DNA from: Paenibacillus mangrovi
GTDB lineage: Bacteria > Bacillota > Bacilli > Paenibacillales > Paenibacillaceae
Direction: 5' to 3'
Length of the DNA: 64,000 bases
Assembly: GCF_022898935.1 (NCBI RefSeq)
Contig: NZ_JALIRP010000004.1
Location: 248,001-312,000 of the forward strand
The stretch's first letter is position 1, and each line of letters starts with the position of its first letter. Positions 1 to 8,090 of this stretch are shown in pieces. The notes beneath the pieces were generated by a model. The model saw only the letters and a program-made list of their open reading frames with translations, did no database searches and had not been told where the DNA came from. Position numbers and translations under genes: made by a program.

Positions 1-612
1 ATTGACATTATAGAGCCAAAATACAGTGCAAATGATCAAAATCCCAAGACCGATGAACAAAATCATATACAAGGACCGGATGTTGCCGACCCACAGCATA
101 CTTAGCAGGATACCTACAAAGACGAGTGACGTGCCTAAATCCGGCTGCAGCATGATTAGAATGAAAGGCACTAGAAAAACCAAGCCAATCGGCAGCAAAT
201 CTTGAAAAACACGGAGCTGCTGCCCTTTCCGCTTACCCAATAAATGAGCAATCAGCAGAACCGTAAATATTTTAGCCAATTCGGATGGCTGTAGCTGGAA
301 ATGGCCTATATTCAGCCAACGGGACGCCCCGTTAATATTCTCCCCGGTGAACTTCACCAGAATGAGCATCGCGATGCCGATCCCATACAATACGTAAGAC
401 AACTTTCCTAATAGAATTCTATAATCCATGATAGCGAGAATCAGCATTGGAATGCAGAATGCAGTGAAAAGAACGATATTGCTGATATGAAGTCCTTCCA
501 AATGCGTGCCTTCTGTGGCTCTGTATATCGCAATGGTTCCGATCGAAACCAGACAAAGCACGATAAACAACATAGACTTATCCAATTTGGTAATTAAACG
601 GATATTAAACAT
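1..612 (-). CDS. RodA/FtsW-like SEDS peptidoglycan polymerase, C-terminus beyond window
   Basis: The reading frame is open from the ATG at 612 down to base 1, giving 204 residues, and it runs off the window. It encodes several hydrophobic membrane segments and the SEDS motifs NGASRWL, QLQPSELAK and LQPDLGTSL. SEDS proteins polymerise glycan strands from lipid II at the cytoplasmic membrane together with a class B penicillin-binding protein. The start follows the upstream FtsW-like gene by about 15 bases, so the two are probably co-transcribed. Assignment to RodA rather than FtsW or SpoVE is a guess from its position as the second SEDS paralogue. Confidence 0.85.
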   Translation of the reverse strand, partial: MFNIRLITKLDKSMLFIVLCLVSIGTIAIYRATEGTHLEGLHISNIVLFTAFCIPMLILAIMDYRILLGKLSYVLYGIGIAMLILVKFTGENINGASRWLNIGHFQLQPSELAKIFTVLLIAHLLGKRKGQQLRVFQDLLPIGLVFLVPFILIMLQPDLGTSLVFVGILLSMLWVGNIRSLYMILFIGLGILIICTVFWLYNVN

Positions 613-626
613 AGGATGAACAACCT

Positions 627-1769
627 CTATTTTGTTAAATTTCTGCGCTCTTCTTGACGTCTGTTATGGTTTAACCGTGAGATGTTCAGCAGAATGCCCG
701 TGCTCGCCAGACACAAAATGAGCGATGATCCCCCATAGCTGATAAAGGGAAGCGGCACGTCCGTAATAGGCAAAATACCGATGGCAGCTCCGACGTTCAG
801 CAGGAATTGCACAAATATCATGATCACGATCCCTATGCCGAGCATGAATGCGAATGGATCTTCACTCCTAAAAGCCGCCGCGAACCCCCGCCAAACGAAA
901 AGGAAAAATACGATGATAAGCAAAGATGTGCCAATGAACCCCAATTCCTCACCAATGACGGCAAAAATAAAATCGGTGTAGGCTTCAGGCAGATAAAACA
1001 GCTTTTGAATGCTATGACCGATTCCTGTCCCGGATAATCCTCCATGCTTAAATGCATCAAGCGACTGGATCAATTGATATCCGGATCCTTTCGGATCATC
1101 CATCGGGCTCAGGAATGAATTGATCCGCTGAAGACGGTAACTTTTGCTGAACGTGAGATACACAAAGACCGGAATCAATGCCGTACCTAGCAAAAATAGA
1201 TGACGAAGATCCGCGTCTCCGACCAATAGGATCGTTACGGCAATGCTGGATAAGATTAAAACCGTACCAAAGTCCGGCTGTTTGAGGACCAGCAGCAGAA
1301 TAATGCCGACCACCGTCATGACTGGCATCAGGCCTCTGCGGAAGTCACGAATTCGCTTCCCTTTTCTGCTAATAATTGTAGCCAAATAGACTATAACGGT
1401 TAGTTTGGTAAATTCGGAGGGCTGCAGAGTATAACCACCCACCGCAAACCAGCGTGTGGCGCCATTGACATTACCGCCCCCTATTAACACAAATACGAGC
1501 ATCAGCAGCGTGAACAGCAGCAGAAATGGTGAAGCCTTCTTCCATTTCGAGAGGGGAACATTCATAAAAATGAACATCAGAAATAAACCCAAAAGCGCGA
1601 ATACGCCTTGTTTAACGACGTAATGCCATGAAGTATCATATTTAGCGATTGCTATCGGATAACTTGCGCTAAATATCATCATCAAACCAAATCCGACCAG
1701 AAAAAAGGTCAAAAAAAGAAGCAGAAAGTCCGGGCGGCCTCTTGTTTTATTGTTCAATTCATAAGACAC
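627..1769 (-). CDS. FtsW/RodA/SpoVE family SEDS cell-wall polymerase
   Basis: A 380-residue integral membrane protein with about ten hydrophobic segments, the normal length for the family. It shows the SEDS hallmarks: NGATRWF and TLQPSEFTK (about residues 103-122), KQPDFGT near 163, and PLPFISYGGSS near 343. It should polymerise peptidoglycan from lipid II. The ATG at 1769 has the ribosome site GGGAGGTG seven bases upstream. It lies 33 bases after a lipoprotein gene and 15 bases before a second SEDS gene on the same strand, with no terminator visible between them. It could therefore belong to the transcript that starts at the M-box leader near 5030. Confidence 0.9.
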   Translation of the reverse strand: MSYELNNKTRGRPDFLLLFLTFFLVGFGLMMIFSASYPIAIAKYDTSWHYVVKQGVFALLGLFLMFIFMNVPLSKWKKASPFLLLFTLLMLVFVLIGGGNVNGATRWFAVGGYTLQPSEFTKLTVIVYLATIISRKGKRIRDFRRGLMPVMTVVGIILLLVLKQPDFGTVLILSSIAVTILLVGDADLRHLFLLGTALIPVFVYLTFSKSYRLQRINSFLSPMDDPKGSGYQLIQSLDAFKHGGLSGTGIGHSIQKLFYLPEAYTDFIFAVIGEELGFIGTSLLIIVFFLFVWRGFAAAFRSEDPFAFMLGIGIVIMIFVQFLLNVGAAIGILPITDVPLPFISYGGSSLILCLASTGILLNISRLNHNRRQEERRNLTK

Positions 1770-1802
1770 CTCCCGGTTTAGACAGCTGCCCGTGCGGATG
1801 CT

Positions 1803-2345
1803 CTATTTCAGGTTCAAATCTGGCTTTTCTTGGTACACCTTCTTGGATAGCAGTTTTAGAGTGTCATTTCGCCAACTGTAAATATTCAGACCATTGCCCG
1901 CTTCGCCCAAAGACCAACCGAGCGCAAGCTCCGATCGGCCGTCATGATCGATATCCGTCATCCTGACATAATCGAGTCCATACCCATAACCTTCAACCTC
2001 CGAGATTTTATGCCACTGCTCTTGATGAAGCGTGAACAGCGCTGCTTTTAGCATTTTGCCGGTCTTATTCTTCTCTTTGTATACAATGACAGCTTCATCA
2101 ACACCGTCCCCGTCCATATCACCAAACGATATATCATTGCCCGCTTTTTCCTGAACTGGAGACAGGATTTGGGCTTTCTGAGGCAGCAGCTTTATCAGAT
2201 CTTGACTGATATTGCCGGTCTGAAGGCTTGTTTCCGGTACCGGTGGTTCGATCAAATCCTTGGGAGTTGACGGAACTCCGCATCCTCCAAGCAGCAATAT
2301 TATAGTTGTAGACAAAATATGAATACCCTTGAACTTTCTCGGCAT
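1803..2345 (-). CDS. Lipoprotein with FG-GAP/VCBS-like calcium-binding repeats
   Basis: A 180-residue predicted lipoprotein. A signal peptide ends in the lipobox LLLGGC (Cys about residue 22 from this start), followed by a Pro-rich linker. Two copies of a D-x-D-x-D-G type motif (DMDGDGVDEAVIVY and DIDHDGRSELALGW) match FG-GAP/VCBS beta-propeller repeats, which often bind divalent cations. I chose the ATG at 2345 because AGGTGA sits just upstream; a GTG at 2354 is the alternative. It lies between a histidine kinase gene and two SEDS genes. At under 200 residues it holds too few repeats for a full propeller. Its function is unknown to me. Confidence 0.72.
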   Translation of the reverse strand: MPRKFKGIHILSTTIILLLGGCGVPSTPKDLIEPPVPETSLQTGNISQDLIKLLPQKAQILSPVQEKAGNDISFGDMDGDGVDEAVIVYKEKNKTGKMLKAALFTLHQEQWHKISEVEGYGYGLDYVRMTDIDHDGRSELALGWSLGEAGNGLNIYSWRNDTLKLLSKKVYQEKPDLNLK

Positions 2346-2421
2346 TACGCTCACCTACTCTCCTGCCCGCAAGCTTATTTCTATCATATCGATTAGATAA
2401 CATAAAGTGGTTATGAAATAG

Positions 2422-3819
2422 TTAAAATTCCGGTCCCTCGATCGGTAGACTAATTTGGACTTTCGTTCCTATGTCTATCTTACTGCTTATTCTCAATTCG
2501 CCATGATGAAGCTTCACGATCTGATCCGATATGGCCAGACCCAAACCACTGCCAGGTGCGTGAGGGTCTTCCTTATAAAACTTTTGAAGTACGTTCGCAA
2601 GCTTTTCCTCTGAGATTCCTGAACCCGTATCCGTAACGGTGATTACGACGTGTTTCTGTTTAGTAGTGGCATGTACGGTAATACGGCCCGGGGTGTCCGT
2701 AAACTTTAGCGAATTATCAATCAGATTAATCAATACCTGCTTCAAGCGGTTTTCATCTGCTTGGATGACTGGAAGAATCCCGTCCGCCTCTAAGTCAAGA
2801 GCGATCCCTTGCCGTGCGGCTCTCGGAGCAAGCTGCCTGCCTATATGATTCAGCAATTCCGTAACATTCACAGGGGCAATGTGCAAGGCGATTCTTCCGC
2901 TATCCAGTTTGGAGAAATCCAGGAGTTCGTTCAACATCCGGCCTAACCTGTCACTCTCGGATTCAATGATTTCAAGTCCCTCATGGAATAATTCCTTATT
3001 CCCAGCTCCATTTGATTTTAATGTAATGACCCAGCCTTTGATCGATGTTAACGGTGTACGCAGTTCATGCGAAACGGATGATATAAAATCATTCTTCAGC
3101 TTTTCGCTTTTCACGATTCTGCTGGCCATCATATTAAACGTATCCGCTAATGAGCCCAGCTCATCCCGGTACCGCTTGTGTACATGAATGCTAAAATCCC
3201 CATCTGTCATCCGGTCTGCAGCTTTTTTAAGGTCTTTAATGGATTTGGTAATGGTTCCGGACAGGAATAACCCAAGAACGGTAACGATCGCAATTACAAG
3301 CACGCCAACCCCAATCAGCAGGACTGTGATCTGGTTCACCGTCGTTATTGTAGCTTTCAGAGATGTGACGAACCTGACTGCTCCCACAGTGACATGGTGT
3401 GCTTCCAAGGGATAGGAAACTGATAATACAGCTTCTTGGGTTAAAGAGTCCTTTCCTCTCCATGTCCCTGGCTCCCCAGATATCGCAGACTGCACATCGG
3501 CATATTGGGTCATCGTAATGCGAGATGAAAATCCGGTCGAGTCTTGCAAAAGCCGGCCTGATGGATGAATGATCTGTACTTGTGCATCGGAATGGTAGGC
3601 AAACCCCTGCAGCAGGCGCTCCGATTGTTGTTCCAGATCTTCTTCAGCAAAGTACTGCTCAAAAAAAGAAGCGGATAACTCCGCTTGGTTCATCAACACT
3701 CGCTCAATATTATGAAAATAATAATATCTGACGGAAAGAATGAGAAAAACTTCAAGAATGAGCACCGTAAGGGTGATGACCACAAGATAACTTCCGACTA
3801 ATCTTTTCTGAATGCTCAT
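2422..3819 (-). CDS. Membrane sensor histidine kinase of OmpR-type two-component system
   Basis: A 465-residue kinase. It has an N-terminal membrane segment, an extracytoplasmic sensor of about 130 residues, a second membrane segment, HAMP, and HisKA with the phospho-acceptor in SVSHELRTPLTSIKGW. HATPase boxes follow: N-box NLIDNSLKF, G1 TDTGSGIS and G2 GSGLGLAI. The open frame extends to 3894, but I chose the ATG at 3819 because the response regulator stops at 3824 and GGAGG lies just upstream, so the two are translationally coupled. PhoR/ResE-like layout. The ligand is not evident; an M-box upstream of the pair suggests a link to Mg2+. Confidence 0.92.
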   Translation of the reverse strand: MSIQKRLVGSYLVVITLTVLILEVFLILSVRYYYFHNIERVLMNQAELSASFFEQYFAEEDLEQQSERLLQGFAYHSDAQVQIIHPSGRLLQDSTGFSSRITMTQYADVQSAISGEPGTWRGKDSLTQEAVLSVSYPLEAHHVTVGAVRFVTSLKATITTVNQITVLLIGVGVLVIAIVTVLGLFLSGTITKSIKDLKKAADRMTDGDFSIHVHKRYRDELGSLADTFNMMASRIVKSEKLKNDFISSVSHELRTPLTSIKGWVITLKSNGAGNKELFHEGLEIIESESDRLGRMLNELLDFSKLDSGRIALHIAPVNVTELLNHIGRQLAPRAARQGIALDLEADGILPVIQADENRLKQVLINLIDNSLKFTDTPGRITVHATTKQKHVVITVTDTGSGISEEKLANVLQKFYKEDPHAPGSGLGLAISDQIVKLHHGELRISSKIDIGTKVQISLPIEGPEF

Positions 3820-3823
3820 TCCT

Positions 3824-4528
3824 TCAACCGTCCTTCCTCCAGCGGTATCCAAGTCCCCATACCGTCTCGATCCAATGTGGCTTGGAGCCGTCATCTTCTA
3901 TCTTCTCCCGTAGCTTTCGCACATGAACATCTACCGTTTTGGGATCTCCAACATAATCCTCCCCCCATACGAGGTTCAGCAATTCGTTCCTTGATAGCGC
4001 TGTATCGGGATGTTCCAGAAAGGTTCGGATCATTTGAAATTCCTTTGGCGTAAGTTCAATATGGATGTCATGTTTGAAAACCTTATTTGAACTCATATCC
4101 AGCCGAATCGGACCGGATTCAAGCGTATGTCTTTGCGGCTTTAAGGAAATATCCGTACGGCGCAATATTGCTTTAATCCGGGCTACAAGCTCCAGCGGAT
4201 TAAACGGTTTGACAATATAATCGTCTGCACCGATTTCAAGTCCTTTGATTCTGTCCAAATCTTGGCCCGATGCCGTTAAGAAAACGATAATGACCTCCGG
4301 GTCCTCTTTTCTCAGCATCTGGCAGATTTCTAGTCCATTGGCATCCGGCAGCATGATATCCAACACGATAATATCCGGGCGATTGGCCCTATAGCTCTGT
4401 AAAGCTTTCTCACCAAAAGCGGCCTCATTCACCACAAATCCGTGATTCGATAAATTGATCGATATAAAACGTCTGATATTGGCATCATCTTCAACAATGA
4501 GCACCTGATTACGATTCGTAGTATCCAC
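3824..4528 (-). CDS. OmpR/PhoB-family response regulator
   Basis: A 234-residue regulator. The receiver domain (about 1-120) has the acidic pair EDD near residue 13, the phosphorylated Asp in DIIVLDIMLPD, the switch Thr in VFLTAS, and Lys in IVKPFNP. A C-terminal winged helix carries VDVHVRKLREKIE and ends in TVWGLGYRWRK, typical of OmpR/PhoB. The start is GTG at 4528, preceded by GGAGGTGG. It is followed at once by its sensor kinase. About 500 bases upstream lies a composite leader (M-box, small ORF, second terminator), so expression is probably conditional on low Mg2+. By analogy only, this recalls PhoP/PhoQ of Gram-negative bacteria; the proteins show no special similarity to that pair. 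Confidence 0.93.
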   Translation of the reverse strand: MDTTNRNQVLIVEDDANIRRFISINLSNHGFVVNEAAFGEKALQSYRANRPDIIVLDIMLPDANGLEICQMLRKEDPEVIIVFLTASGQDLDRIKGLEIGADDYIVKPFNPLELVARIKAILRRTDISLKPQRHTLESGPIRLDMSSNKVFKHDIHIELTPKEFQMIRTFLEHPDTALSRNELLNLVWGEDYVGDPKTVDVHVRKLREKIEDDGSKPHWIETVWGLGYRWRKDG

Positions 4529-4612
4529 GATTCCACCTCCTCGGCCGAAGCCGGTAAATCCAATTGAAAGTTACGGTCACGCGCATGCTCTAACATGGAA
4601 TGATCTCAAAAC

Positions 4613-4639
4613 AAAAAACTCTTTCCGTCAAGAAAGAGT
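4613..4639 (-). terminator. Second intrinsic terminator of the Mg2+ leader upstream of the response regulator
   Basis: An 8-bp hairpin (ACTCTTTC with GAAAGAGT) followed on the minus strand by six T. It lies between the 46-codon leader ORF and the response regulator. The left arm CTCTTTC can also pair with GAAAGAG inside the leader ORF (4755-4761), which would make a competing antiterminator. Confidence 0.75.
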
Positions 4640-4646
4640 CGCGTTT

Positions 4647-4750
4647 GTTCCGTTAATGGGATTGCTTTCATGCAATCATTACCCGGCTGAGATCCCCCGC
4701 TGCAGTGCATATCGAAATGGGCGTAAGAAATACGGAAGATCCCATGGAAC
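4647..4750 (-). promoter_or_regulatory. Long-range leader helix linking small ORF to the second terminator
   Basis: On the minus strand GTTCCATGGGAT (4750-4739, inside the small ORF) is complementary to ATCCCAT-taac-GGAAC (4662-4647, just upstream of terminator 2). That gives 7 plus 5 paired bases with a short bulge. A translating or stalled ribosome would open it. An equivalent helix is found in the mgtA leader, which supports a function. The folding is inferred by eye and not computed. Confidence 0.5.
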
Positions 4751-4819
4751 GTAGCTCTTTCTCTTCACAAAATATAAGAAGATGACTGAGATAATATTTC
4801 GACTCGTGCCGCCTTCCAT
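4679..4819 (-). CDS. 46-codon leader ORF downstream of M-box riboswitch
   Basis: The ATG at 4819 is preceded by AAAAGGGGGGATTTCC, a strong ribosome site at good spacing, and the frame stops with TAA at 4679. The product begins MEGGTSRNIISV and contains a hydrophobic stretch IISVIFLYF followed by basic VKRKS, then PWDLPYFLRPFRYALQRG. The ORF lies exactly between the M-box terminator and a second terminator, upstream of a two-component system. I recognise no family. It may act as a translated attenuator in cis rather than through its peptide, or it may be a small membrane peptide. Codon 18 (GTG AAG AG) matches, at the same codon position, the leader ORF of mgtA at 53771. Confidence 0.6.
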   Translation of the reverse strand: MEGGTSRNIISVIFLYFVKRKSYVPWDLPYFLRPFRYALQRGISAG

Positions 4820-4839
4820 GGAAATCCCCCCTTTTCAAA

Positions 4840-4872
4840 AATAAATGCCCTCTAGAAACGACTAGAGGGCAT
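4840..4872 (-). terminator. M-box expression-platform terminator (locus 1)
   Basis: A perfect 11-bp stem, ATGCCCTCTAG with CTAGAGGGCAT, with a short loop and a T-rich tail on the minus strand. It sits at the 3' end of the M-box aptamer, as expected for a Mg2+-induced terminator. Confidence 0.85.
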
Positions 4873-5016
4873 TACAAACGCACGAAAATACTGGTTGAGT
4901 CGTTAGCCACTTTTATGAAAAGCCTTAATCCGGCAACCCACGTTCTAACCATGGGCATCTTTCGAAATTTCTGCGCAGCGGCCAGTGTTTATATAGGAGC
5001 CTCACGTAACGAGGAC
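4873..5016 (-). promoter_or_regulatory. M-box (ykoK leader) magnesium riboswitch, locus 1
   Basis: Read on the minus strand the segment contains the conserved M-box blocks in order: GTGAGGCTCCTATATAAACA, CTGGCCGCTGCGCAGAAAT, a TTTCGAAAGATGCC hairpin, CATGGTTAGAAC, and GCCGGATTAAGGCTTTT followed by GTGGCTAACGACTC. These match the ykoK/M-box family known to bind Mg2+ and stop transcription when Mg2+ is plentiful. The adjacent terminator is the expression platform. Known M-boxes precede Mg2+ transporters; here the next full genes are a two-component system. Confidence 0.88.
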
Positions 5017-5034
5017 ATATGCAATTTCTTAGTC

Positions 5035-5064
5035 ATCGTAATCCTTGTCTCATACGTTTGTCAA
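5035..5064 (-). promoter_or_regulatory. Promoter for M-box leader, locus 1
   Basis: On the minus strand there is a perfect -35 TTGACA (5064-5059), an 18-base spacer containing AACGTAT, and a -10 TACGAT (5040-5035). The mgtA M-box promoter has the same TTGACA-N18-TACtAT layout with AAACGTAT in the spacer. Confidence 0.7.
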
Positions 5065-5104
5065 TAGGATTACTCTGCAAACTTCCCTCTCAGTGAATCC
5101 GAAT

Positions 5105-5143
5105 GCAAAAAAACGTCTGCCTTGGGGTCAAGGACAGACGTTT
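5105..5143 (-). terminator. Terminator of hsp20 gene
   Basis: AAACGTCTG pairs with CAGACGTTT, and the minus-strand tail is seven T. It separates the Hsp20 gene from the M-box transcript. Confidence 0.85.
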
Positions 5144-5167
5144 GATGGAAGCAAGGATGATATTTCA

Positions 5168-5605
5168 TTACTCAATCCGAATTCGTTTTCTGCCTTCTTC
5201 CGCAGTCGCTACTTTAGGAACTACAATCTTCAATACGCCATGTTCGAGCTTTGCCTTGATTTGGTCCTCATCGGCTCGGTCGACATAAAAGCGGCGGATA
5301 AATTCACCGTAATGACGCTCTTGATGTATGACCTTCTCAATATCATTTTTGATTTCTTTAACATCATTTCGTATCGCAGAAATCGTCAAATATTGCCCTT
5401 TCATCTCGATCTGAATGTCTTTCTTATCGAACCCGGGAAGCTCCGCCTCGATGTAATAAGCATTTTCAGTCTCCCGGATGTCTGTACGGAAAGATTTCGC
5501 TCCTAATTCGCTGATTCCGGCGGATTCAAACATATCGTTAAAAGATTTCATCATGCTGCTTAAAAAAGCATCGGTACGTTTATTAAAAGGAATCAGATCA
5601 GACAT
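5168..5605 (-). CDS. Small heat-shock protein, Hsp20 family
   Basis: A 145-residue alpha-crystallin-type chaperone that holds unfolding proteins without ATP. The central alpha-crystallin domain shows FRTDIRETENAYYIEAELPGFDKKDIQIE near its start and the conserved GVLKIVVPK close to the C-terminus. The frame is open to 5683, but the ATG at 5605 follows AAGGAGGAGAATATCG and gives the usual start MSDLIPFNKR. It is monocistronic, with its own terminator. Upstream, TTCAAAG-type repeats occur (about 5680-5700 and 5755-5770), but I could not fit them to a CtsR or CIRCE operator. Confidence 0.92.
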   Translation of the reverse strand: MSDLIPFNKRTDAFLSSMMKSFNDMFESAGISELGAKSFRTDIRETENAYYIEAELPGFDKKDIQIEMKGQYLTISAIRNDVKEIKNDIEKVIHQERHYGEFIRRFYVDRADEDQIKAKLEHGVLKIVVPKVATAEEGRKRIRIE

Positions 5606-5784
5606 CGATATTCTCCTCCTTGGCTTACATGTGGTTGTTTTCTTTATAGTTCTATTGTACGGCTTACACGCAAAAACGTTCAAAGTTCAAAGCAAGCAAA
5701 AAAGGACGATATCTGACGTTGTATTACGACTTACGTGAATTTGACTATAACCCCCTTTGACCTTTGATGACTTTTTAAAACTCA

Positions 5785-5817
5785 CAAAAAAAACGCTTGC
5801 CCTATGGACAGACGTTT
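5785..5817 (-). terminator. Terminator of the small DUF3951-like gene
   Basis: Imperfect hairpin: on the minus strand AAACGTCTGTCC pairs with GGGCAAGCGTTT, followed by a long T run. Confidence 0.7.
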
Positions 5818-5874
5818 AAGTTAGATAGGTTTTCGGATTTTATGATGGAATCAGGTCGGAAATTTCCAATAGGT

Positions 5875-6117
5875 TCATTTGAGAGCTGCATACAACTTTT
5901 TTAAATTTTTATCCTTATCGTCACCCTGACCGTTTTCTTCCTCTTCCTCTTCTTTTTCTTCGTGAAATTCAACAGTTGTTTGACCAGTAATATAGTCGAA
6001 TGGGGTGTAATAGCAATCAGGGAGTTGTTTCTTTTTGACTATTTTAAAAGCAATTATACCTATTAATGCAATTAGTATGACTGTGAAGGAAAACATTAAG
6101 AATAGGATCGCATTCAT
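5875..6117 (-). CDS. Small membrane protein, DUF3951-like
   Basis: An 80-residue protein with one N-terminal membrane helix (about residues 3-25) followed by basic KIVKKK, so the C-terminus is probably cytoplasmic. The motif CYYTPFDYITGQT (about 35-47) resembles the conserved core of the DUF3951 family of short Bacillales membrane proteins. A highly acidic E/D stretch follows. The ribosome site is TTAAGGAATG. The function is unknown, and the family assignment is from memory of the motif. Confidence 0.65.
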   Translation of the reverse strand: MNAILFLMFSFTVILIALIGIIAFKIVKKKQLPDCYYTPFDYITGQTTVEFHEEKEEEEEENGQGDDKDKNLKKLYAALK

Positions 6118-6201
6118 AAAATCATTCCTTAACAGGTGATAGCTCTATTTTATATACAATGACAAACCTACTTAGCTCATTTTATAGCGATACAATAAGA
6201 A

Positions 6202-7896
6202 TTAAAGGACCGTATCGTCTACCTGGTTAAGCCAGGCTTCGATGTCGCCGATGACAGATGCCACGCATCCATCCTCGAACGGGGATTTTAATCCGGCATA
6301 TTGAACCAGACCTGTGAACGACTTACTGCCGCCGGCTTGGCACAATTTCAAGTAATCGGCCCAAGCGGATTTCCAGTCTTCGTTCATGCGTTTCCAGAAC
6401 TGGAATGCACACAGTTGCGCAAGCGTGTAGTCAATGTAATAGAACGGGGATTGGAAAATATGCCCCTGTTTTTGCCAGAAGCCGCCGCGCTCCAAGTATT
6501 CATTGTCCCCATGATTGCGGTGAGGCAGGTATTTCTTCTCGATCTCACGCCAAGCTTGCTTCCGCTCAGACGGAGTTGCATCTGGATTCTCATACACAAA
6601 GTGCTGGAATTCATCCACAGATACACCATAAGGCACAAACAGAAGCGCATGGCTCAGATGGTCGAATTTATATTTGTCCGTATCTTCCTCGAAGAACAGG
6701 TTCATCCAAGGCCAAGTGAAGAATTCCATGCTCATGGAATGAATCTCAGCCGATTCGTAGGTTGGCCAGTGATATTCCGGAATGTCGAAATGTCTGCTGG
6801 AGTAAACCTGGAACGCATGACCCGCTTCGTGTGTAAGCACGTCGATGTCACCGGAGGTACCGTTAAAGTTGGAGAAGATGAACGGAGCGCCGTATTTGCT
6901 GATAAATGTGCAGTAGCCACCACCCTGCTTGCCTTTTTTGCTGACAAGATCCATCAGGCCGTTTTCGACCATAAAGGTGAAGAATTCATTCACTTCTGGA
7001 GACAGCTCGGAGTACATTTTCACCCCGTTAGCAAGAATCCAGTCTGGATCTCCTTTTGGAGTAGCATTGCCGGTTTTGAAACTGAAGTTCTCGTCAAAGA
7101 AGTAGAGCTTATCTACGTCGATTCGAGCGCGCTGACGTTCCTTCAATTTCGTTGCGGCAGGTACAATGTATTCCTGAACTTGTTTACGGAAATTAGCCAC
7201 CATCTCCGCATTATAGTCCGTACGGTTCATTCGGGCATAAGCCAGTTCAACGAAGTTTTTGTATCCAAGCTTATGCGCCATACGGGTACGTGTTTTGACG
7301 AGTTCGTCATAGATCCGGTCGAAATCCGCTTCATGCTCAGCCATGAATTGATATCTGGCTTCCGAAGCTCTGCGGCGTAAATCACGGTCTGTCGAGAGCT
7401 CAAAAGGCGTAAGCTGGGTCAGTGTACGTTCTTCGCCTTCAAATGGAATTTTCGCAGAGGCAATCAGCTGCGTGTATTCGGTTGAAAGCTTGTTCTCCTG
7501 CTGCAGATCCTCAATGATCTCGGGGCTGAAGGATTTGAGTGCCATTTCGGCGAGAAGGAACAGCTGGGTTCCCCATTTTGCCTCCAGCTCGCTTCTGAAT
7601 TTAGAATTTACCAACGCGCGGTAATAATCAGTTATGTATTCCTGGTAAATCGGCCTTACCTCGTCCATGTAGTCCTGTTCGGCTTTGTAAAAGGCATCGT
7701 TGGTATCGACGGAATGACGGATCGTTACGATCTCGGACATCGATTCCACTTCACTGCGCAGGTGGTTGATGTCGGACATGGCCTGCTCCTGATCCTCCAG
7801 CCGATCTGCAGATTCAAATTTTTGCACGAGCTGTTGGAATTTCACCTTGATGTCCTGAATATCCGGGCGCTCATACTTATATTCGCTGAATTTCAT
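6202..7896 (-). CDS. M3 family oligoendopeptidase
   Basis: A 564-residue cytoplasmic zinc metallopeptidase of the M3B/PepF-like group that cleaves short peptides. The zinc site HEAGH (in DVLTHEAGHAFQVYSS, about residue 360) and the downstream Glu in YESAEIHSMSMEFF are both present. The C-terminal catalytic fold is complete and ends in a conserved KSPFEDG segment. I chose the ATG at 7896 (MKFSEYKYERP) because AAAGGAAGTG precedes it; the frame is open to 7941. Family length is normal. It reads away from the peptide deformylase gene, sharing an intergenic promoter region. Confidence 0.95.
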   Translation of the reverse strand: MKFSEYKYERPDIQDIKVKFQQLVQKFESADRLEDQEQAMSDINHLRSEVESMSEIVTIRHSVDTNDAFYKAEQDYMDEVRPIYQEYITDYYRALVNSKFRSELEAKWGTQLFLLAEMALKSFSPEIIEDLQQENKLSTEYTQLIASAKIPFEGEERTLTQLTPFELSTDRDLRRRASEARYQFMAEHEADFDRIYDELVKTRTRMAHKLGYKNFVELAYARMNRTDYNAEMVANFRKQVQEYIVPAATKLKERQRARIDVDKLYFFDENFSFKTGNATPKGDPDWILANGVKMYSELSPEVNEFFTFMVENGLMDLVSKKGKQGGGYCTFISKYGAPFIFSNFNGTSGDIDVLTHEAGHAFQVYSSRHFDIPEYHWPTYESAEIHSMSMEFFTWPWMNLFFEEDTDKYKFDHLSHALLFVPYGVSVDEFQHFVYENPDATPSERKQAWREIEKKYLPHRNHGDNEYLERGGFWQKQGHIFQSPFYYIDYTLAQLCAFQFWKRMNEDWKSAWADYLKLCQAGGSKSFTGLVQYAGLKSPFEDGCVASVIGDIEAWLNQVDDTVL

Positions 7897-8090
7897 ACCA
7901 TCACACTTCCTTTCAAAACTAGGGTTATGCCTATTATACATGGAGATGGGAAGAAGATTCTACCATCGTTCAAAAAAATTTAACGTTTCTTTTTGTTAGT
8001 ACCTATTGATCAGTCATCCGTCCAACCTCCAGAAGCATACATTAATTAGCAATAAATGACGGCATAAAACAAATTCAGGAGGCATGAAAA

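Noticed and set aside
2355..3894. Longer histidine kinase start at 3894
   Set aside because: It would overlap the response regulator by 71 bases; the ATG at 3819 has a ribosome site and starts the membrane segment.
5735..5770. CtsR-type heptad repeats upstream of hsp20
   Set aside because: GGTCAAA and AGTCAAA occur on the minus strand but nine bases apart, not the three required, and they lie too far upstream.
6301..7380. 359-codon open frame on the plus strand
   Set aside because: It lies fully antisense to the M3 oligopeptidase gene and its translation resembles no protein; it is a codon-bias shadow.
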